Source: Stomoxys calcitrans
Lineage: Eukaryota > Arthropoda > Insecta > Diptera > Muscidae
Assembly (NCBI RefSeq): GCF_963082655.1
Contig: NC_081553.1
Coordinates: 44,940,359-45,004,358 of the forward strand
DNA length: 64,000 bases
Reading direction: 5' to 3'
Shown here: positions 1-12,867 of the stretch, one piece after another
How positions within the stretch are numbered: position 1 is the first letter of the stretch
How the letters are laid out: each line of letters starts with the position of its first letter
Notes under the pieces: generated by a model
What the model was told of the DNA's origin: nothing
Database searches by the model: none
What the model saw: only the letters and a program-made list of their open reading frames with translations
Position numbers and translations under genes: made by a program

Positions 1-640
1 ACTGTAAGTACAAGCAATCAATCTCTTACTACCACATATTTTCTTAATCACTACATAGTATTAAAGAATAGCTAATGAACCAACTGAAGGCTTTCCTTTA
101 GTAATTGCTTTTAGATTGCTCATATTGTGAAAAAAAGTCATCTACCCACGTAAAATTGTTAACGATGTTTTAGTTAGGCCATTCAATACTGGCTAACACC
201 TTTAGAATATTCCTCGTCGTCAGACTTTTGCTATTTAAAACTTTTGTGTCTTAAGTCTTACGTTTTTTGCTGGACATCATTGAGGCTGCTTTTGTTGCCA
301 ACGCCCATACCATGTTTCTAACGCCTTATTGTTAATGCCAGAAGTCCTTTTTTCAAGTTTAATCACTGTTCTAGAATCACAAAAATAAAATTAATTAAAT
401 ATTTATTAGAAAATCTAGCTAAAATTCTATATACAACTTGGATGTGCATTAGATACTGGTTTTACACAATGGAGGAAGTGTCTTTAATGGCACTACTCAT
501 ATTTAAAGGCGGAAGAATGATGGTAGGAGTTTGTTTATTAGAATGGGCCATTGAAATATAAAACAAAAATATTTTGAAAATACTTTGTCAGACTATATTT
601 TCCAGAGTTGCCAAAATAATATCCCGTTATAAACGATTAA
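1..640. other. AT-rich spacer, no gene seen
   Basis: No coding exon, RNA gene or long repeat recognised. It holds one inverted copy of the dispersed AAGACTTAAGACAC motif at about 243-258. Confidence 0.6.
241..260 (-). repeat. Dispersed AAGACTTAAGACAC motif, inverted
   Basis: Plus strand reads CTTTTGTGTCTTAAGTCTTA; the complement gives the same 14-base core. Confidence 0.75.
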
Positions 641-3380
641 AAACATGTAAAAAGGCGTTAAGTTTGGCCGGGCCGAAATTTAGATACCCACCACCTTGGG
701 TATATATGTAGAACACCTTTTGTCATAATACGGTGAAAAATGCATAATTTATGCCCTCATAGTACCTATATCGAAATATGGTCTGATTTGGACGTAATTC
801 GACACGGACATTACGTGGTCTAATAAGTACTAGTCATTGTTCAATTTTGTAGAACAAAATATTGGTCTTTTGTCTTTGGTCACGGATATCGAAAAGCCTA
901 CCATAGGTCACTGTGTCAAATTTCAGCGAAATCGGATTATAAATGTGCCTTTTACAGGGCCAAGACCTTTAATCGAAAGCAGCCTATATGGCAGCTGTAT
1001 CCAAATCTGGATCGATCTGAACCAAATCAAAGAGGGATGTCAGATAGCGTAACACAACTCACTGACCAAAATTTCGGCAAATCCAGCAATAAATTGGCCT
1101 TTCATGGGCCCAAAACCTTAAATCGAAAGATCGGTCTTTATGGCAGCTATATCCCAATCTGAACCGATCTGGGCCAAATTGCAGACATTTGTCGAAAGGC
1201 CTAACGCAACTCTTTTGGGCGAAATCGGACCTTTTATGGGCCCAAGACCTTAAAAAGAGAAATCAAACAATAAATGCGTATTTTTTGGCCCCAAAACCTT
1301 AAATCGAGATATCGGTCTATATGACAGCTATATTATAATCTGGACCGATCAAAGCCAAATTGAAAAAGAACGTCGAATGACCCAACGCAACTCACTGTCC
1401 CAAATTTTGGCAACATCGGATAATAAATGCGCCTTTTATTGAACCAAAACCTTAAATCGAGATATCGGTCTATATGGCAGCTATATCTAAATCTGGACCG
1501 ATATGGGCCAAATTTAAAAAGTATGTCGAAGGTCGTAACACTACTCACTGTTCCAAATTTCGGAGCCATCGGATAATAAATGCGCCTTTTATGGCCCCAA
1601 AATTTAAAATCAAAAGATCGGTCTATATGGCAGCTATATCTAAATCTGAACCGATCTGTGCCATATTGCAGAATTATGTCGAGCGCCTTAACTGAACTCA
1701 CTGTGCCAAATTTCGACGACGTCGGACAATCAATGCGCCTTTTATTGAACCAAAACCTTAAATCTAGAGATCGGTCTATATGGCAGCTATATCCAAATCT
1801 GGACCGATCTGGGCCAAATTAAAGAGGGATGTCGAGGGGCTTAACTTAACTGACTTAAACAAATTTCGGCAAAATCGGACAGTAAATGCGCCTTTTATGG
1901 GCGCAAGACCTTAAATCGAGAGATCGGTCTATATGGCAGCTATATCGAAATCTGAGCCGATCTGAGGCAAAGTAAAATAGGATATCGAGTGGCCTAACAT
2001 AACTCTATGTCCCAAATTTCAGCAAAACCGGGCAATAAATCTGGCTTTTATGAGCCTTAGACCCTAAATTGGCGGATCGGTCTATATGGCAGCTATATCC
2101 AAATCTTGATTGATCTGAGCCAAATTGAGGAAGGATGTCGAGGGGCTTAACATAACTCTCTGTCCAAAATTTCATCCAAATCGGATAATAAATATGGCTT
2201 TTATGGGCCTAAGACCCTAAATTGGCGGATCGGTCTATATGGCAGCTATATCCAAATCTGAACCGATCTAAGCCAAAATAACGAACGATGTGGAGTGGCC
2301 TAAGATAACTCTCTGTCCTAAATTTCAGCAAAATCGGATAATAAATGTGGCTTCTATGGGCCTTAGACCCTAAATTGACGGATCGGTCTCTATGGCAGCT
2401 ATATCCAAATCTGAACCGATCTATGCCAAATTGAGGAAGAATGTCGAGTGGCCTAAGATAACTCTCTGTCCTAAATTTCAGCAAAATCGGATAATAAATG
2501 TGACTTTTATGGGCCTTAGACCCAAAATTGGCGGATCGGTCTATATGGTAGATATATCGAAATCTGGACCGATCTAGTCCAAATTGAGGAAGAATGTCGA
2601 GTGACCTAAGATAACTCTTTGTCCCAAATTTCAGCAAAATCGGATAATAAATGTGGCTTCTATGGGCCTTAGACCCTAAATTGGCTGATCGGTGTATATG
2701 GCAGCTATATCGAAATCTGAACCGATCTGGGCCAAATTAATGAACGATGTCGAGTGGCCTACTATAACTCTCTGTCCCAAATTTCATCCAAATCGGATAA
2801 TAAATGTGGCTTTTATGGGCCTTAGACCCTAAATTGGCGGATCGGTCTATATGGCAGCTATATCGAAATCTGGACCGATCTAAACCAAATTGAAGAAGGA
2901 TGTCGGGTGGCCTAACATAACTCTTCGTCCCAAATTTCAACAAAATCGGATAATAAATGCGCCTTTTATGAGCCCAAAACCTTAAATCGAGAGACCGATC
3001 TATATGGCAGCTATATCCAAATCTGGACCGATCTGGGCCAAATTGGGGGAGGATGTCGGGTGGTCTAACATATCTCTTTGTCCCAAATTTCAGCAAAATT
3101 GGATAATAAATGTTGCTTTTATGGACCTAAGACCCTAAATCGGCGGATCGGTCTATATGGGGGCTATATCAACATATAGTCCGATATAGCCCATCTTCGA
3201 ACTTAACCTGCTTATGGACAAAAAAAAAAGAATCTGTGAGAAAATTTCAGCTCAATATCTCTATTTTTAAAGACTGTAGCGTGATTTCAACAGACAGACG
3301 GACGGACATGGCTAGATCGCTGTATGGGGTCGGAAATGGGTATTTCGAATATACCCTCATCCTTCGGTGGTGGGTATGAA
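641..3380 (-). mobile_element. Helentron-like element, family A (H1)
   Basis: The left end reads ACATGTAAAAAGGCGTTAAG followed by a slightly mutated GGCCGGGCC hairpin and 'ataccCACCACC'. The right end has a short (GTCY)n run as its complement (cagacggacggac) near 3291 and finishes with TTCGGTGGTGGGTAT. The element therefore runs on the minus strand. Between the ends are about 14 units of a ~153-base tandem repeat (about 930-3165), each starting GATCGGTCTATATGGCAGCT. It has the layout of DINE-1/mini-me Helentrons and no transposase or helicase gene. Confidence 0.8.
930..3165 (-). repeat. Family A tandem array, ~153-base units
   Basis: Degenerate head-to-tail units with two conserved boxes: GATCGGTCTATATGGCAGCT and, about 90 bases on, AAATTTCAGCAAAATCGGAT. 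As 153 is 51 codons, spurious open frames with repeated peptides run on the minus strand (for example 2209-2637 and 2737-3096). Confidence 0.85.
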
Positions 3381-3541
3381 AAGATGCTGAAACAATGCAG
3401 TGATCGAAGTTACCAAGAGGTGCAAGAGTATTGACTTTATACTTTTCAGGGTCAATAGCGTCATTTTGGTGCCCTTGGACACCTACGATATGTTGTGGTT
3501 CGTTCTCTAGTATTGGCCAAATAGGTGTAGAGTCAGAAATT

Positions 3542-3777
3542 TTGGGTTGCCCAAAAAGTAATTGCGGATTTTTTAAAAGAAAGTAAATGCATTTTTAATA
3601 AAACTTAGAATGAACTTTAATCAAATATACTCTTTTTACACTTTTTTCTAAAGCAAGCTAAAAGTAACAGCTGATAACTGAAAGAAGAAAGAATGGAATT
3701 ACAGAGTCACAAGCTGTGAAAAAATTTGTCAACGCCGACTATATGAAAAATCCGTAATTACTTTTTGGGCAACCCAA
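3542..3777 (+). mobile_element. Mariner-type MITE, copy 1
   Basis: About 236 bases with ~32-base terminal inverted repeats starting TTGGGTTGCCCAAAAAGTAA. The right flank is TA but the left is TT, so one side of the TA duplication has probably mutated. No coding capacity. Confidence 0.88.
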
Positions 3778-3779
3778 TA

Positions 3780-4887
3780 GTTTCTATAAAATTTGATCTC
3801 CTAATTAGTCCTCTAAGGCCTCTGGAAGATATGAATTTTCTCTGATTTGATAGAGACGTTGTACGTAAAGTACCCATATGCCCTTCAGCTAAATCCATTT
3901 GTGTAAGTTTTTATCAGAAACCATTGATTCTGGATTCTCAAAATTCGCCCCGGCCCAACTTTGCACAATATTACTGCTTCCATCTCAGCAGAGGGGAACC
4001 CATCTAATGTACACACACTCTAATTAAGAATGCAGGAAGTGATCAGGTTTAATAATATGCTTACGGCCTTTTACAAATAAATAACTCCAATATACCTTAT
4101 GTGCTTTTAATTAATTTTATCGCCTCTTCAATCATGAATGAGAAAGAAAAAAAGCAAAACCTCTGTGTGGTAACACCTTATTCTGGACTAATACTGGCAC
4201 TCAATAAAGATTCAATATTTCAAGGCCTTAAAGATCTTGCTGACCATATGCCATTGGCGTCAGCAGGGAGATGTGCATGTTATCTCATTGCTGACCATAG
4301 TTAATTCAGCTTTTGGCCACACATAAAACGTAAGCACACATGCAAGCGATAGCCTTGAGCTTTGAATTGTTTTAAGGCTGTAAAAGCCACAACACGAAAA
4401 TAAAAAAAAAAAAAAAATAATAAAAATAATTTAAGAAAATTATCAATACGAATTTCTCATATGTATCTAAAACAAGAAGGGAATTATTTCGAGAAATTCA
4501 AAACAAAAGCAAATTAAACAAAAATTGCCAATCTGTCAATGTTGCACAATCAGCATTTCAATTTTTTCGACATTTCGTTTACAACAGCCTTTGGCTATGG
4601 AGAAATCATCGACACACAATTTTAAGATTTAAGTGCACTTAAGCACATGCCAACTGAGCACTTTGGAGAAATGCACTTAAAAATTTCTATACCATGTTTT
4701 ATCCTTGGGGTGCTTTGTGCTTAAGCCCAATCCATTACCAAGGAGTTCTAACGGTTTTTAATGGAGTTTTTTTTTTCGAAATATGTCTTTCGTGCAAAAA
4801 CATGAAAGATCACCTTGAATTTTAACAATTATGGATTGCATGTGTGTTACTGGTGGCATTGTTTTGCCCAAAAGTGGTAAGCAATAA
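3780..4887. other. Spacer without recognised gene
   Basis: AT-rich sequence between two MITEs. An open frame of 67 codons at 4101-4304 has no recognisable motif and no nearby splice pattern. Confidence 0.5.
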
Positions 4888-4889
4888 TA

Positions 4890-5126
4890 TTGGGTTGCCC
4901 AAAAAGTAATTGCGGATTTTTTAAAAGAAAGTAAATGCATTTTTAATAAAACTTGGAATGAACTTTAGTCAAATATACTTTTTTTACAATTTTTTTCTAA
5001 AGCAAGCTAAAAGTAACAGCTGATAACTGACAGAAGAAAGAATGCAATTACAGAGTCACAAGCTGTGAAAAAATTTGTCAACGCCGACTATAGGAAAAAT
5101 CCGCAATTACTTTTTGGGCAATCCAA
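4890..5126 (+). mobile_element. Mariner-type MITE, copy 2
   Basis: 237 bases, inverted ends TTGGGTTGCCC and complement, flanked on both sides by TA (4888-4889 and 5127-5128), the target duplication of Tc1/mariner elements. Confidence 0.92.
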
Positions 5127-5128
5127 TA

Positions 5129-6312
5129 ATTGCTGACACTAAGCATAGTGTCTTTTATATGGAAAAATTTTGAAAGCAAAGAGATTTGATTGAATTGCTT
5201 GAACAAAAATTAATAATCATTAGAGATCTTTACATGAAAATCGTAAAAGGTGAGTATGAGACTAATTAACTTTGAGAAATGTCCCTTGAATGCTTAAAGA
5301 CCTTCAGCAAATCCTTACTTTTATACAAACTCAGAAATCCCCTCCCCTAGGCAAACTTGCTGAGCCTTGAAAATACTTTTAAGGCACTAAATGCCATTAT
5401 GGCCCTTCTGCTTCAAAAAAAAAAACCAACACATTGCATATCTCTCGTCAATTTGTTGAATGCTATGAAAAATTGTCTTGTAAAGCAAGTTGCTGCTGCT
5501 GTAAATTGTTCGGATATTGTAGTGGATGCCCTCCCCTTAAATAGTTGGCAGTAAATGCTGTAATAATAGGGTTTCCCTCAGACATGCATGCACACACCAC
5601 AACACGCACTTTAAAGCCTCCTTTTGCTGATGTAATTTTTCTTCTCTGGCAATGTAACAACCATTTAGGAAGTGCCACAACATGAGCATATCAAACTTGT
5701 CGTCATCATCAGCACCATCGGCATTAGCAAACACCATTCTACCTTGCCATTATGTTTGCCTGCATTTTCTTGCTATTTTTCCTTCAGATACATATATGTG
5801 TATTAAAATATGGCCAAAGGTTTCTTTTTGAGATTCTCTCGTCCATGCCAAATGGCGTCACGTTTTCAGCTTCTTGTATCCAACCTTTTTATCACATTAG
5901 AGAGAATGAAAGAAAAAACTATTGGGCTTCAAGGGAGAGGGCTACCTATGTGGAACTTAGGCCAAACAAAAGACTTAAGACACAAACACGCAAGCTAAGC
6001 TACCATCTTTAAGGTGACCTAATACCTTGTGTTTTATCGAGTTTCAATAAAGAATACTCCCTTTTTCGCTATTATCTTCTAACCTCATTTGGGATGGTGC
6101 TTACTTAGAGCGACACTTTTGAAGTTAGCTACGCTTTAGGGTAAACCATTTCCGAAAAGTAATTAACAAACCAAAGATACAACAAATATTTCATTAATCT
6201 CCCAAAGGGGAGTGACTTGGTTAATTAGGTTTTTGAATTTGTCAATATAATTTCCTTAGGAAATTTTTGGCAGAACGAAGTTGATCATAGGAAAAATCAG
6301 AGGAAAATCTTA
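5129..6312. other. Spacer without recognised gene; one dispersed-motif copy
   Basis: Mostly unique AT-rich DNA. CAAAAGACTTAAGACACAAA at 5966-5985 is a copy of the dispersed motif described separately. The short open frames here (up to 86 codons) show no family features. Confidence 0.5.
5966..5986 (+). repeat. Dispersed AAGACTTAAGACAC motif
   Basis: CAAAAGACTTAAGACACAAA; the 14-base core is identical to the copies at 243, 22771, 36116, 40794 and 60457. Confidence 0.8.
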
Positions 6313-6314
6313 TA

Positions 6315-6548
6315 TTGGGTTGCCCAAAAATTAAATGCGGATTTTTTAAAAGAAAGTAAATGCATTTTTAATAAAACTTAGAGTGAACCATAATCAAATA
6401 TACTTTTTTACACTTTTTTTCTAAAGCAAGCTAAAAGTAACAGCTGATAACTGACAGAAGAAAGAATGCAATTACAGAGTCACAAGCTGTGAAAAAATTT
6501 GTCAACGCCGACTATATAAAAAATCCGCAATTACTTTTTGGGCAACCC
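6315..6548 (+). mobile_element. Mariner-type MITE, copy 3
   Basis: 234 bases with the same inverted ends; the extreme right end is shortened (...GGGCAACCC then TATA). It abuts the 5' start of a family C element, so it landed in or beside that element's first bases. Confidence 0.85.
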
Positions 6549-8325
6549 TATATAAAAATCAATTTGTGTTTGTTTCTTTGTTTGCATGTTTGTGTGTTCC
6601 TTATAGAATCAGAAACGGCTGAACCTATTTCTCGAAATTTTCACAGATGGTACATAATGACCCCGTGGTGAAAATAGGGTACTGCATTTTTTGATATTTG
6701 AAGGGGGGGCGGACCCTCCCCCTTACCTTAATTTTCAGAAACGCCAGATCTCGGAGATGGGTGGTGCAAGTTAAGCGAAATTGTGTGCTCTCATATAATA
6801 CCCTAAAAATAAAAATTTGGTCTCCAAATTTCGGATGGGGTACCTAGGGGGGCTGCCCCACCCTAAAATCTACCAAACATATATTTAGACCAATCACGAC
6901 AATATGGGACTCAAATGAAAGGTATTTAGGATAAGAAAACGTATCCAATATCCAATTGTCGAGCGAAGTGCTAGGGGGAGCACCCCAAGCCAGAAAACAC
7001 CCCTAAATCGGACATATTTACCGACCAAGGCATATGGGTCTCAAATGAAAGGTATTTGCGAATAGAATACGAATCTGATATCCAAATGTGGGATTACGTT
7101 TCTGAGGGTCCACCCCTTTCCCAAAACACTCCCCAAACAGGACTTATTTACCGACCATGGGAATATGGGACCAAGTGTTTGGGGGGCCGCCTCTCACCAA
7201 AAACATCCCCCAAAGGGGACAAATTTACGACCATAGCAATATGGGGCTCAAATGAAAGGTCTTTGGGAGTAAAGCACGAATTTGATATTAATATTCGGGA
7301 AAAGTGTCTATGGGGCCACCCCACCCCCACAACACCACCCAAATAGGAAGTCTTTTCTAACAATTGCAATATGAGGCTCAAATAAGAGGGTTTTTAAAGT
7401 GGAACACAAATCCGATATATATTTTAAAGCCCAGCTCAATGAGTAGCCACCCATCCCCCCATAAAACCCCCCAAGACGCTCATATTTGCCGACTATGGAA
7501 ATATGGGGCTCAAATTAAAGCTATGTGGGGGTAGACCACGTATCTGATATCAACATTAGGGGCCAACTGTCTAGCGGACGTCCTACAACCATAACAACCC
7601 CCAAATAGGACGTATTTGCTCATCAAGACAATGTGGGTCTTAAAGAGGGTGGAACTAAATATTCATAGTTTTTAGGGCCAATACCCCAAAACCCGACATA
7701 TTTGCTGACTTTGGCAATAAGGAGTTTAAATGAGATTAGAAAACTAATTTGATATTCAATTTTTAAGGCCATGGCAATATGGGGTTCAAATAAATGATAT
7801 ATAGATATATGAGAATAGATCACGTTGCTGATATATTTTCAGGGCTTAGAATTTGGGGGACCACCCCACTCCCCAAAACACCCCTAAATCGGGCATATTT
7901 ACCGACCATGACAATGTGGGGCTTAAATGAAAGGTATTGGGGGGTAGAGCAAGAATTGATACCCATTTTCCGGACCAATTTTCTGTGGGTTTTCCCCTTT
8001 TCCCAAAATACCCCACAAACAGTAATTTTTTAATGAAATAAAGATATTTGGGAGTAGAATACGAATTTGATATTCAAATTTAGGATCATGTATTTAGGGC
8101 ATCATCCCTTTTTGGCATTTTTCGACCATGCCAATATGTGGCTCAAATGATAGGTATTTGAGATTAGAAAACAAATTTGATAATCTATTTTGGGGCCATG
8201 TGTTTGGGGGACGCCTCATCCTGTAAACTCCTGTTAAGGGTTTAAATAAATGGTATCTGAGAGAAGAGCACGATGCTGATATTTTTTCAGGGACCACCTC
8301 TCCCCCGAAAACACCACTAAATCAG
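6549..8325 (+). mobile_element. Family C repeat element (Helitron-like), copy 1
   Basis: Starts TATATAAAAATCAATTTGTG, then a run including CAGAAACGGCTGAACC and AATTTTCACAGATGG. It continues as degenerate ~130-base units carrying GACCAT-GCAATATGGGGCTC, AAATGAAAGGTATTTG and ACGAATCTGATATCCAAAT, separated by C-rich CCCCAAAACACCCC blocks. Its 3' end is lost where a Helentron fragment begins at about 8326. A related copy at 53073-54896 keeps a CTAG 3' end, so a Helitron origin is inferred. No protein gene is present. Confidence 0.6.
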
Positions 8326-8402
8326 ACATCAGAATCGAAGACGATCTAGCCATGTCCGTCCATTTGTCCGTCCATCTGTCTGTTGAAACCACGCTACAGT
8401 TT
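8326..8402 (+). mobile_element. 5' fragment of family A Helentron (H3), split by H2
   Basis: GACGATCTAGCCATGTCCGT followed by a short (GTCY)n run and 'cacgctacagttt', the part of a family A element just before its array. The continuation 'agatattgagct' appears only after the nested B element, at about 10196. The far 5' end is missing. Confidence 0.75.
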
Positions 8403-10191
8403 AACAAGTAAAAGCGTGCTAAGTTCGGCCGGGCCGAATCTTATATACCCTCCACCATGGATCGCATTTGTCAAGTTCTTTTCCCGGCATCTCTTCTTAG
8501 GCAAAAAAGGATATAAGAAAAGAGTTACTCTGCTATTAAAACGATATCAAGACATGGTCCGGTTCGGACCAAAATTAAATTATATGTTGCGTTAAGAATT
8601 GCGCCCATTGGGGCTCCCGAAGTAAAATAGAGAGAACGATTTATATGGGATCTGTATCGGGCTATAGACCGATTCAGACCATAATAAACACGTTTGTTGA
8701 TGGTCATGAGAGGATCCAACGTACAAAATTTCAGGCATATCGGATAATAATTGCGACCTCTAGGGGTCAAGAAGTCAAGATCCCAGATCGGTTTATATGG
8801 CAGCTATATCAGGTTATGAACCGATTTGAACCTTATTTGATCCAGTTGTTTAAAGTAAAAATAAAATACGTCATGCAAAATTTCAGCCAAATCGGATAGA
8901 AATTGCGCCCTCTAGAAGCTCAAGAAATCAAATCCCCAGATCTGTTTATATGACAGCTATATCAGTTTATGAACCGATTTGAACCATACTTGGCACAGTT
9001 GTTGGATATCATAACGAAATACTTCGTGCAAAAATTCATTCAAATCGGATAAGAATTGTGCCCTCTAGAGGGTCAAGAAGTCAAGACCCAAGATCGGTTT
9101 ATATGGTAGCTATATCAGGTTATGGACCGATTAGAACCATACTTGGCACAGTTGTTGGGTATCATAACAAAACACGTCGTGCGAAATTCCATTCCAATCG
9201 GATAAGAATTGCGCACTCTAGAGGCTCAAGAAGTCAAGACCCAAGATCGGTTTATATGGTAGCTATATCAGGTTATGGACCGATTTGAACCATACTTGGC
9301 ACTGTTGTTGGATATAATAAGAAAACACGTCGTGCAAAATTTCTTTTCAATCGGATAAGAATTGCGCACTCTAGAGGCTCAAGAAGTCAAGACCCAAGAT
9401 CGGTTTATATGGCAGCTATATCAGGTTATGGACCGATTTGAACCATACTTAGCACAGTTGTTGGATATCATAACAAAACATGTTGTGCAAAATTTCATTC
9501 TGATCGGATAAGAATTGCGCCCTCCAGAGGCTCAAGAAGTCAAGACCCAAGATCGGTTTATATGGCAGCTATATCAGGTTATGGACCGATTTGAACCATA
9601 CTTGGCACAGTTGTTGGATATCATAACAAAACACGTTGTGCAAAATTTCATTCTGATCGGATAAGAATTGCGCACGCTAGAGGCTGAAGAAGTCAAGACC
9701 CAAGATCGGTTTATATGGCAGCTATATCAGGTTATGGACCGATTTGAACCATACTTGGCACAGTTGTTGGATATCATAGCAAAACACGTCATGCAAAATT
9801 TCGTTCCAATCGGATAAGAATTGCGCACTCTACAGGCTCAAGAAGTCAAGACCCAAGATCGGTTTATATGGCAGCTATATCAAAACATGGACCGATATGG
9901 CCCATTTACAATACCAACCGACCTACACTAATAAGAAGTATTTGTGCAAAATTTCAAGCGGCTAGCTTTACTCCTTCGGAAGTTAGCGTGCTTTCGACAG
10001 ACAGACGGACGGACGGACGGACGGACGGACGGACGGACGGACAGACGGACGGACATGGCTAGATCGACATAAAATGTCACGACGATCAAGAATATATATA
10101 CTTTATGGGGTCTCAGACGAATATTTCGAGTAGTTACAAACAGAATGACGAAATTAGTATACCCCCCATCTTATGGTGGAGGGTATAAAAA
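8403..10191 (-). mobile_element. Helentron-like element, family B (H2), nested in H3
   Basis: Complete element on the minus strand. The left end is AACAAGTAAAAGCGTGCTAA with the TTCGGCC/GGGCCGAA hairpin; about eight ~153-base B units follow (about 8770-9890); then a (GGAC)n run, TTCTTGATCGTCG core complement and a right end TTATGGTGGAGGGTATAAAA. B units contain GATCGGTTTATATGGCAGCT, TTGGCACAGTTGTTGGATAT and GAATTGCGCCCTCTAGAGGC. Confidence 0.85.
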
Positions 10192-10195
10192 AAAA

Positions 10196-11068
10196 AGATA
10201 TTGAGCTAAAAATTTGTACAGATTCATTTTTTGTCCACAAGCAGGTTAAGTTGGCAGATAGGCTATATGGAACTATATCTTCATATAGCCCCCATATAGA
10301 CCGATCCGCCAATTTAGGGTCTTAGGCCCAAAAAAGCCACATTTATTATCCGATTTTGCTGAAATTTGGGACAGTGAGTTGTGTGAGTCCATTCAAAATC
10401 TTTCATTAATTTGACCCAGATGGGACCACATTTGGGTATAGCTGCTATATACACCGATCTCTCGATTTAAGGTTTTGGAGCCATAAAAGGCGCATTTATT
10501 TTCCGATATCGCCAAAATTTGGAACAGTGAATTAAGTTAAACCCCTTGACATACTTCAGCAATATCGCACAGATCGGTTCAGATTTGGATATAGCTGCCA
10601 TATAGACCGATATCTTGGTTTTAGGTTTTGGGGCCATAAAAGACGCACTTATTGTCCGATGTCGCTGAAATTTGAGACAGTGATTTTGGTTAGGCTCTTC
10701 GAAGTCCTTCTTCAATTTTGCCCAGATCGGTCCAGATTTGAATATAGCTGCCATATAGACCGATATCGCGATTTAAGGTCTTGGCCCCATAAAAGGCGCA
10801 TTTATAATCCGATTTCACTGAAATTTGACTTATGTTAGGCTTTTCGACATCCGTGTCGTATATGGTTCAGATCGGTTTATTTTTAGATATAGCTAGTGTA
10901 CTTTCAGTATTTGGTCCAAATCGGAACATATTTTGATATAACTGATATGGGACATAAGGTATGAAATTTTCACCGAATTTTGATGAAAGGTGGTTTACAT
11001 ACATTCCCGAGGTGGTGGGTATCCAAAGTTCGGCCCGGCCGAATTTAACGCCTTTTTACTTGTTACTT
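10196..11068 (+). mobile_element. 3' part of family A Helentron (H3)
   Basis: Begins with 'agatattgagctaaaa', continues with about four A units in plus orientation (ATAGCTGCCATATAGACCGA), and ends GTTCGGCCCGGCCGAATTTA ACGCCTTTTTACTTGTT. It completes the fragment at 8326-8402 across the nested B element. Confidence 0.8.
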
Positions 11069-12499
11069 GTTTTATGTAGGTGGTGTTCGAATGACCTTTT
11101 GCCCTTTCTTAATACAGTGTATACTTGGTGTTCCTTAGTTCTAGCTGTGTTTTTGTTATACTTTTTAAGTTTATTCGGCTGACCGGTTTGGTAGCTGGCA
11201 TTGAAAGCTATCCGCAATTCTTTTCGTTGTTGTGAAAGTTTATCTTCCTCCATTACCAGTTCGTCCTTTAAGGGTTTTGAAAATATTTCACTGATAATAT
11301 CTTCTCGGAGTTGTTAAACAATATTCAATTGAAAAGAAATTGTATAGAGTTTTTCCAAATTTTCATAAAATATTCTTTTGCCGCATTTTGTTTTAAGTCT
11401 ATGTACTGAAATTTGTCTCCTTGCGTCATTTACAAGAGACAGGCAATGGATACCACAATTTCATGGTTAAGTCTAAAACTATGGGCGTCATTTATCTTAA
11501 AAAACAAAAAAATTTCTTTTACAGTCAATTCAAGTGTAAAACCTTAAAAGGCGTTGCCTCAATGTGACTCAGTATTGCGTATGGCTTACCTTCTATTACC
11601 TAAGGACCCAACTTCGCATCTCAATGTTCATTTGTATGTTGTCCTCCTTAAATCTATTTTGTCGTTCGTTTTTTTTTTTTTCTTTCCTACTCCATGCCAG
11701 ATTTCAATCTATGATTAATGAAACAGCTCATGTTAAATGTTAGTTGTTAGTATATAAAGCACTCTGTAAATGAAGAAGCCTTTGGAAGCAGGCAACAGCT
11801 AACTTTGTGGCGATATCACAACGTTAGCCATCCCCAAGAATCTATGGGAGTTGATGAAGAAAAATTGTGTGTATGTTACTTAGAACATGATGTGATGGGA
11901 TTGCTGGCTACTTTAGCATCACATTCACTATTAAGTGGGAGTTGCCCAATTCGTAGTGGGGCATAAAAAGGAGAGCAGTTTTTTCTTTTCTTATCTGTCC
12001 AGATTTGGAATTTTGATTAAACGAGAGTTATGATTTTGCTATAAATTTTAATTAAAAGAAATTAGTTTCTTGGGTGGGGTATGAGGTCAGTTGATTTATA
12101 TGGAAGAGGCATGTTTAATGGCTAGAGACATCATATAAATATATTAACAATTTTTTTGAGTTGATTGGAAAAAGTAATTCCTTTTTGTTCACAAGGAAGG
12201 TTATGGGTAGCATAATAGAATAATTGATCAGAGAGAGGGTCAGTAGGTGACAAATTGGTTTCATGTGGCCAATAAACTCCAAATTCCAGAAAGATTTACA
12301 ATTTTGAGCAATTTTAGGGCGAAATAATGTGAGTCTTCCATATTCAAAATTTGGTGAATGAAAATTTAATAATTTGGAATAAAAAACAAAGTTACTTCTA
12401 TAACATCTTCCTTGTAGCCAATATAAAGGGGTTTTCAATAGGGAATTGGCAACTTTGAATTAACAATTTACACTAATCTTTGAATTTTTCTATCACTTT
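11069..12499. other. Spacer without recognised gene
   Basis: AT-rich unique sequence. Open frames up to 107 codons (12115-12438, minus) show no family motif, signal peptide or splice context. Confidence 0.5.
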
Positions 12500-12510
12500 A
12501 TTCAGTGAAG

Positions 12511-12808
12511 GTGGCCACCGTAGCGCTGAGGATAGCATGCCCGGCTATGGCGAACCCCGAATCCCGGCGTGAACATCAGAAAAATGTTGAGCGATGGTTA
12601 TACTCTTACTAATGCTGACTACATTTGTGAGCTACTTTACCATGTAAAAACCCCCCAAAGAGGTGTCACACCAGGGCACTCCGTTTGGACTCGCCTATAA
12701 AAGGAAGGCCCCTTATCATTGAGCTTAAAATTGGATCGGATAGCACTCAGTGAATGTGAGAAGTTCGTCCCTGTTCCTCGATGTTCGTGGGCAAATTTTC
12801 ATTTTTTC
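12511..12808 (+). mobile_element. tRNA-derived SINE, copy 1
   Basis: Flanked by an 11-base direct repeat ATTCAGTGAAG (12500-12510 and 12809-12819), a target duplication of retroposition. The head GGCCACCGTAGCGCTGAGGA is the tRNA-like A-box region; the B box is degraded. The body shares AAAGAGGTGTC, CTATAAAAGGA and CCTTATCATTGAGCTTAAA with the other copies. Older than copies 2 and 3 by divergence. Confidence 0.88.
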
Positions 12809-12867
12809 ATTCAGTGAAGTACACGAACGAAATTTAGCAGTCGGTGACCGCTACTTTAAAAACGTTA

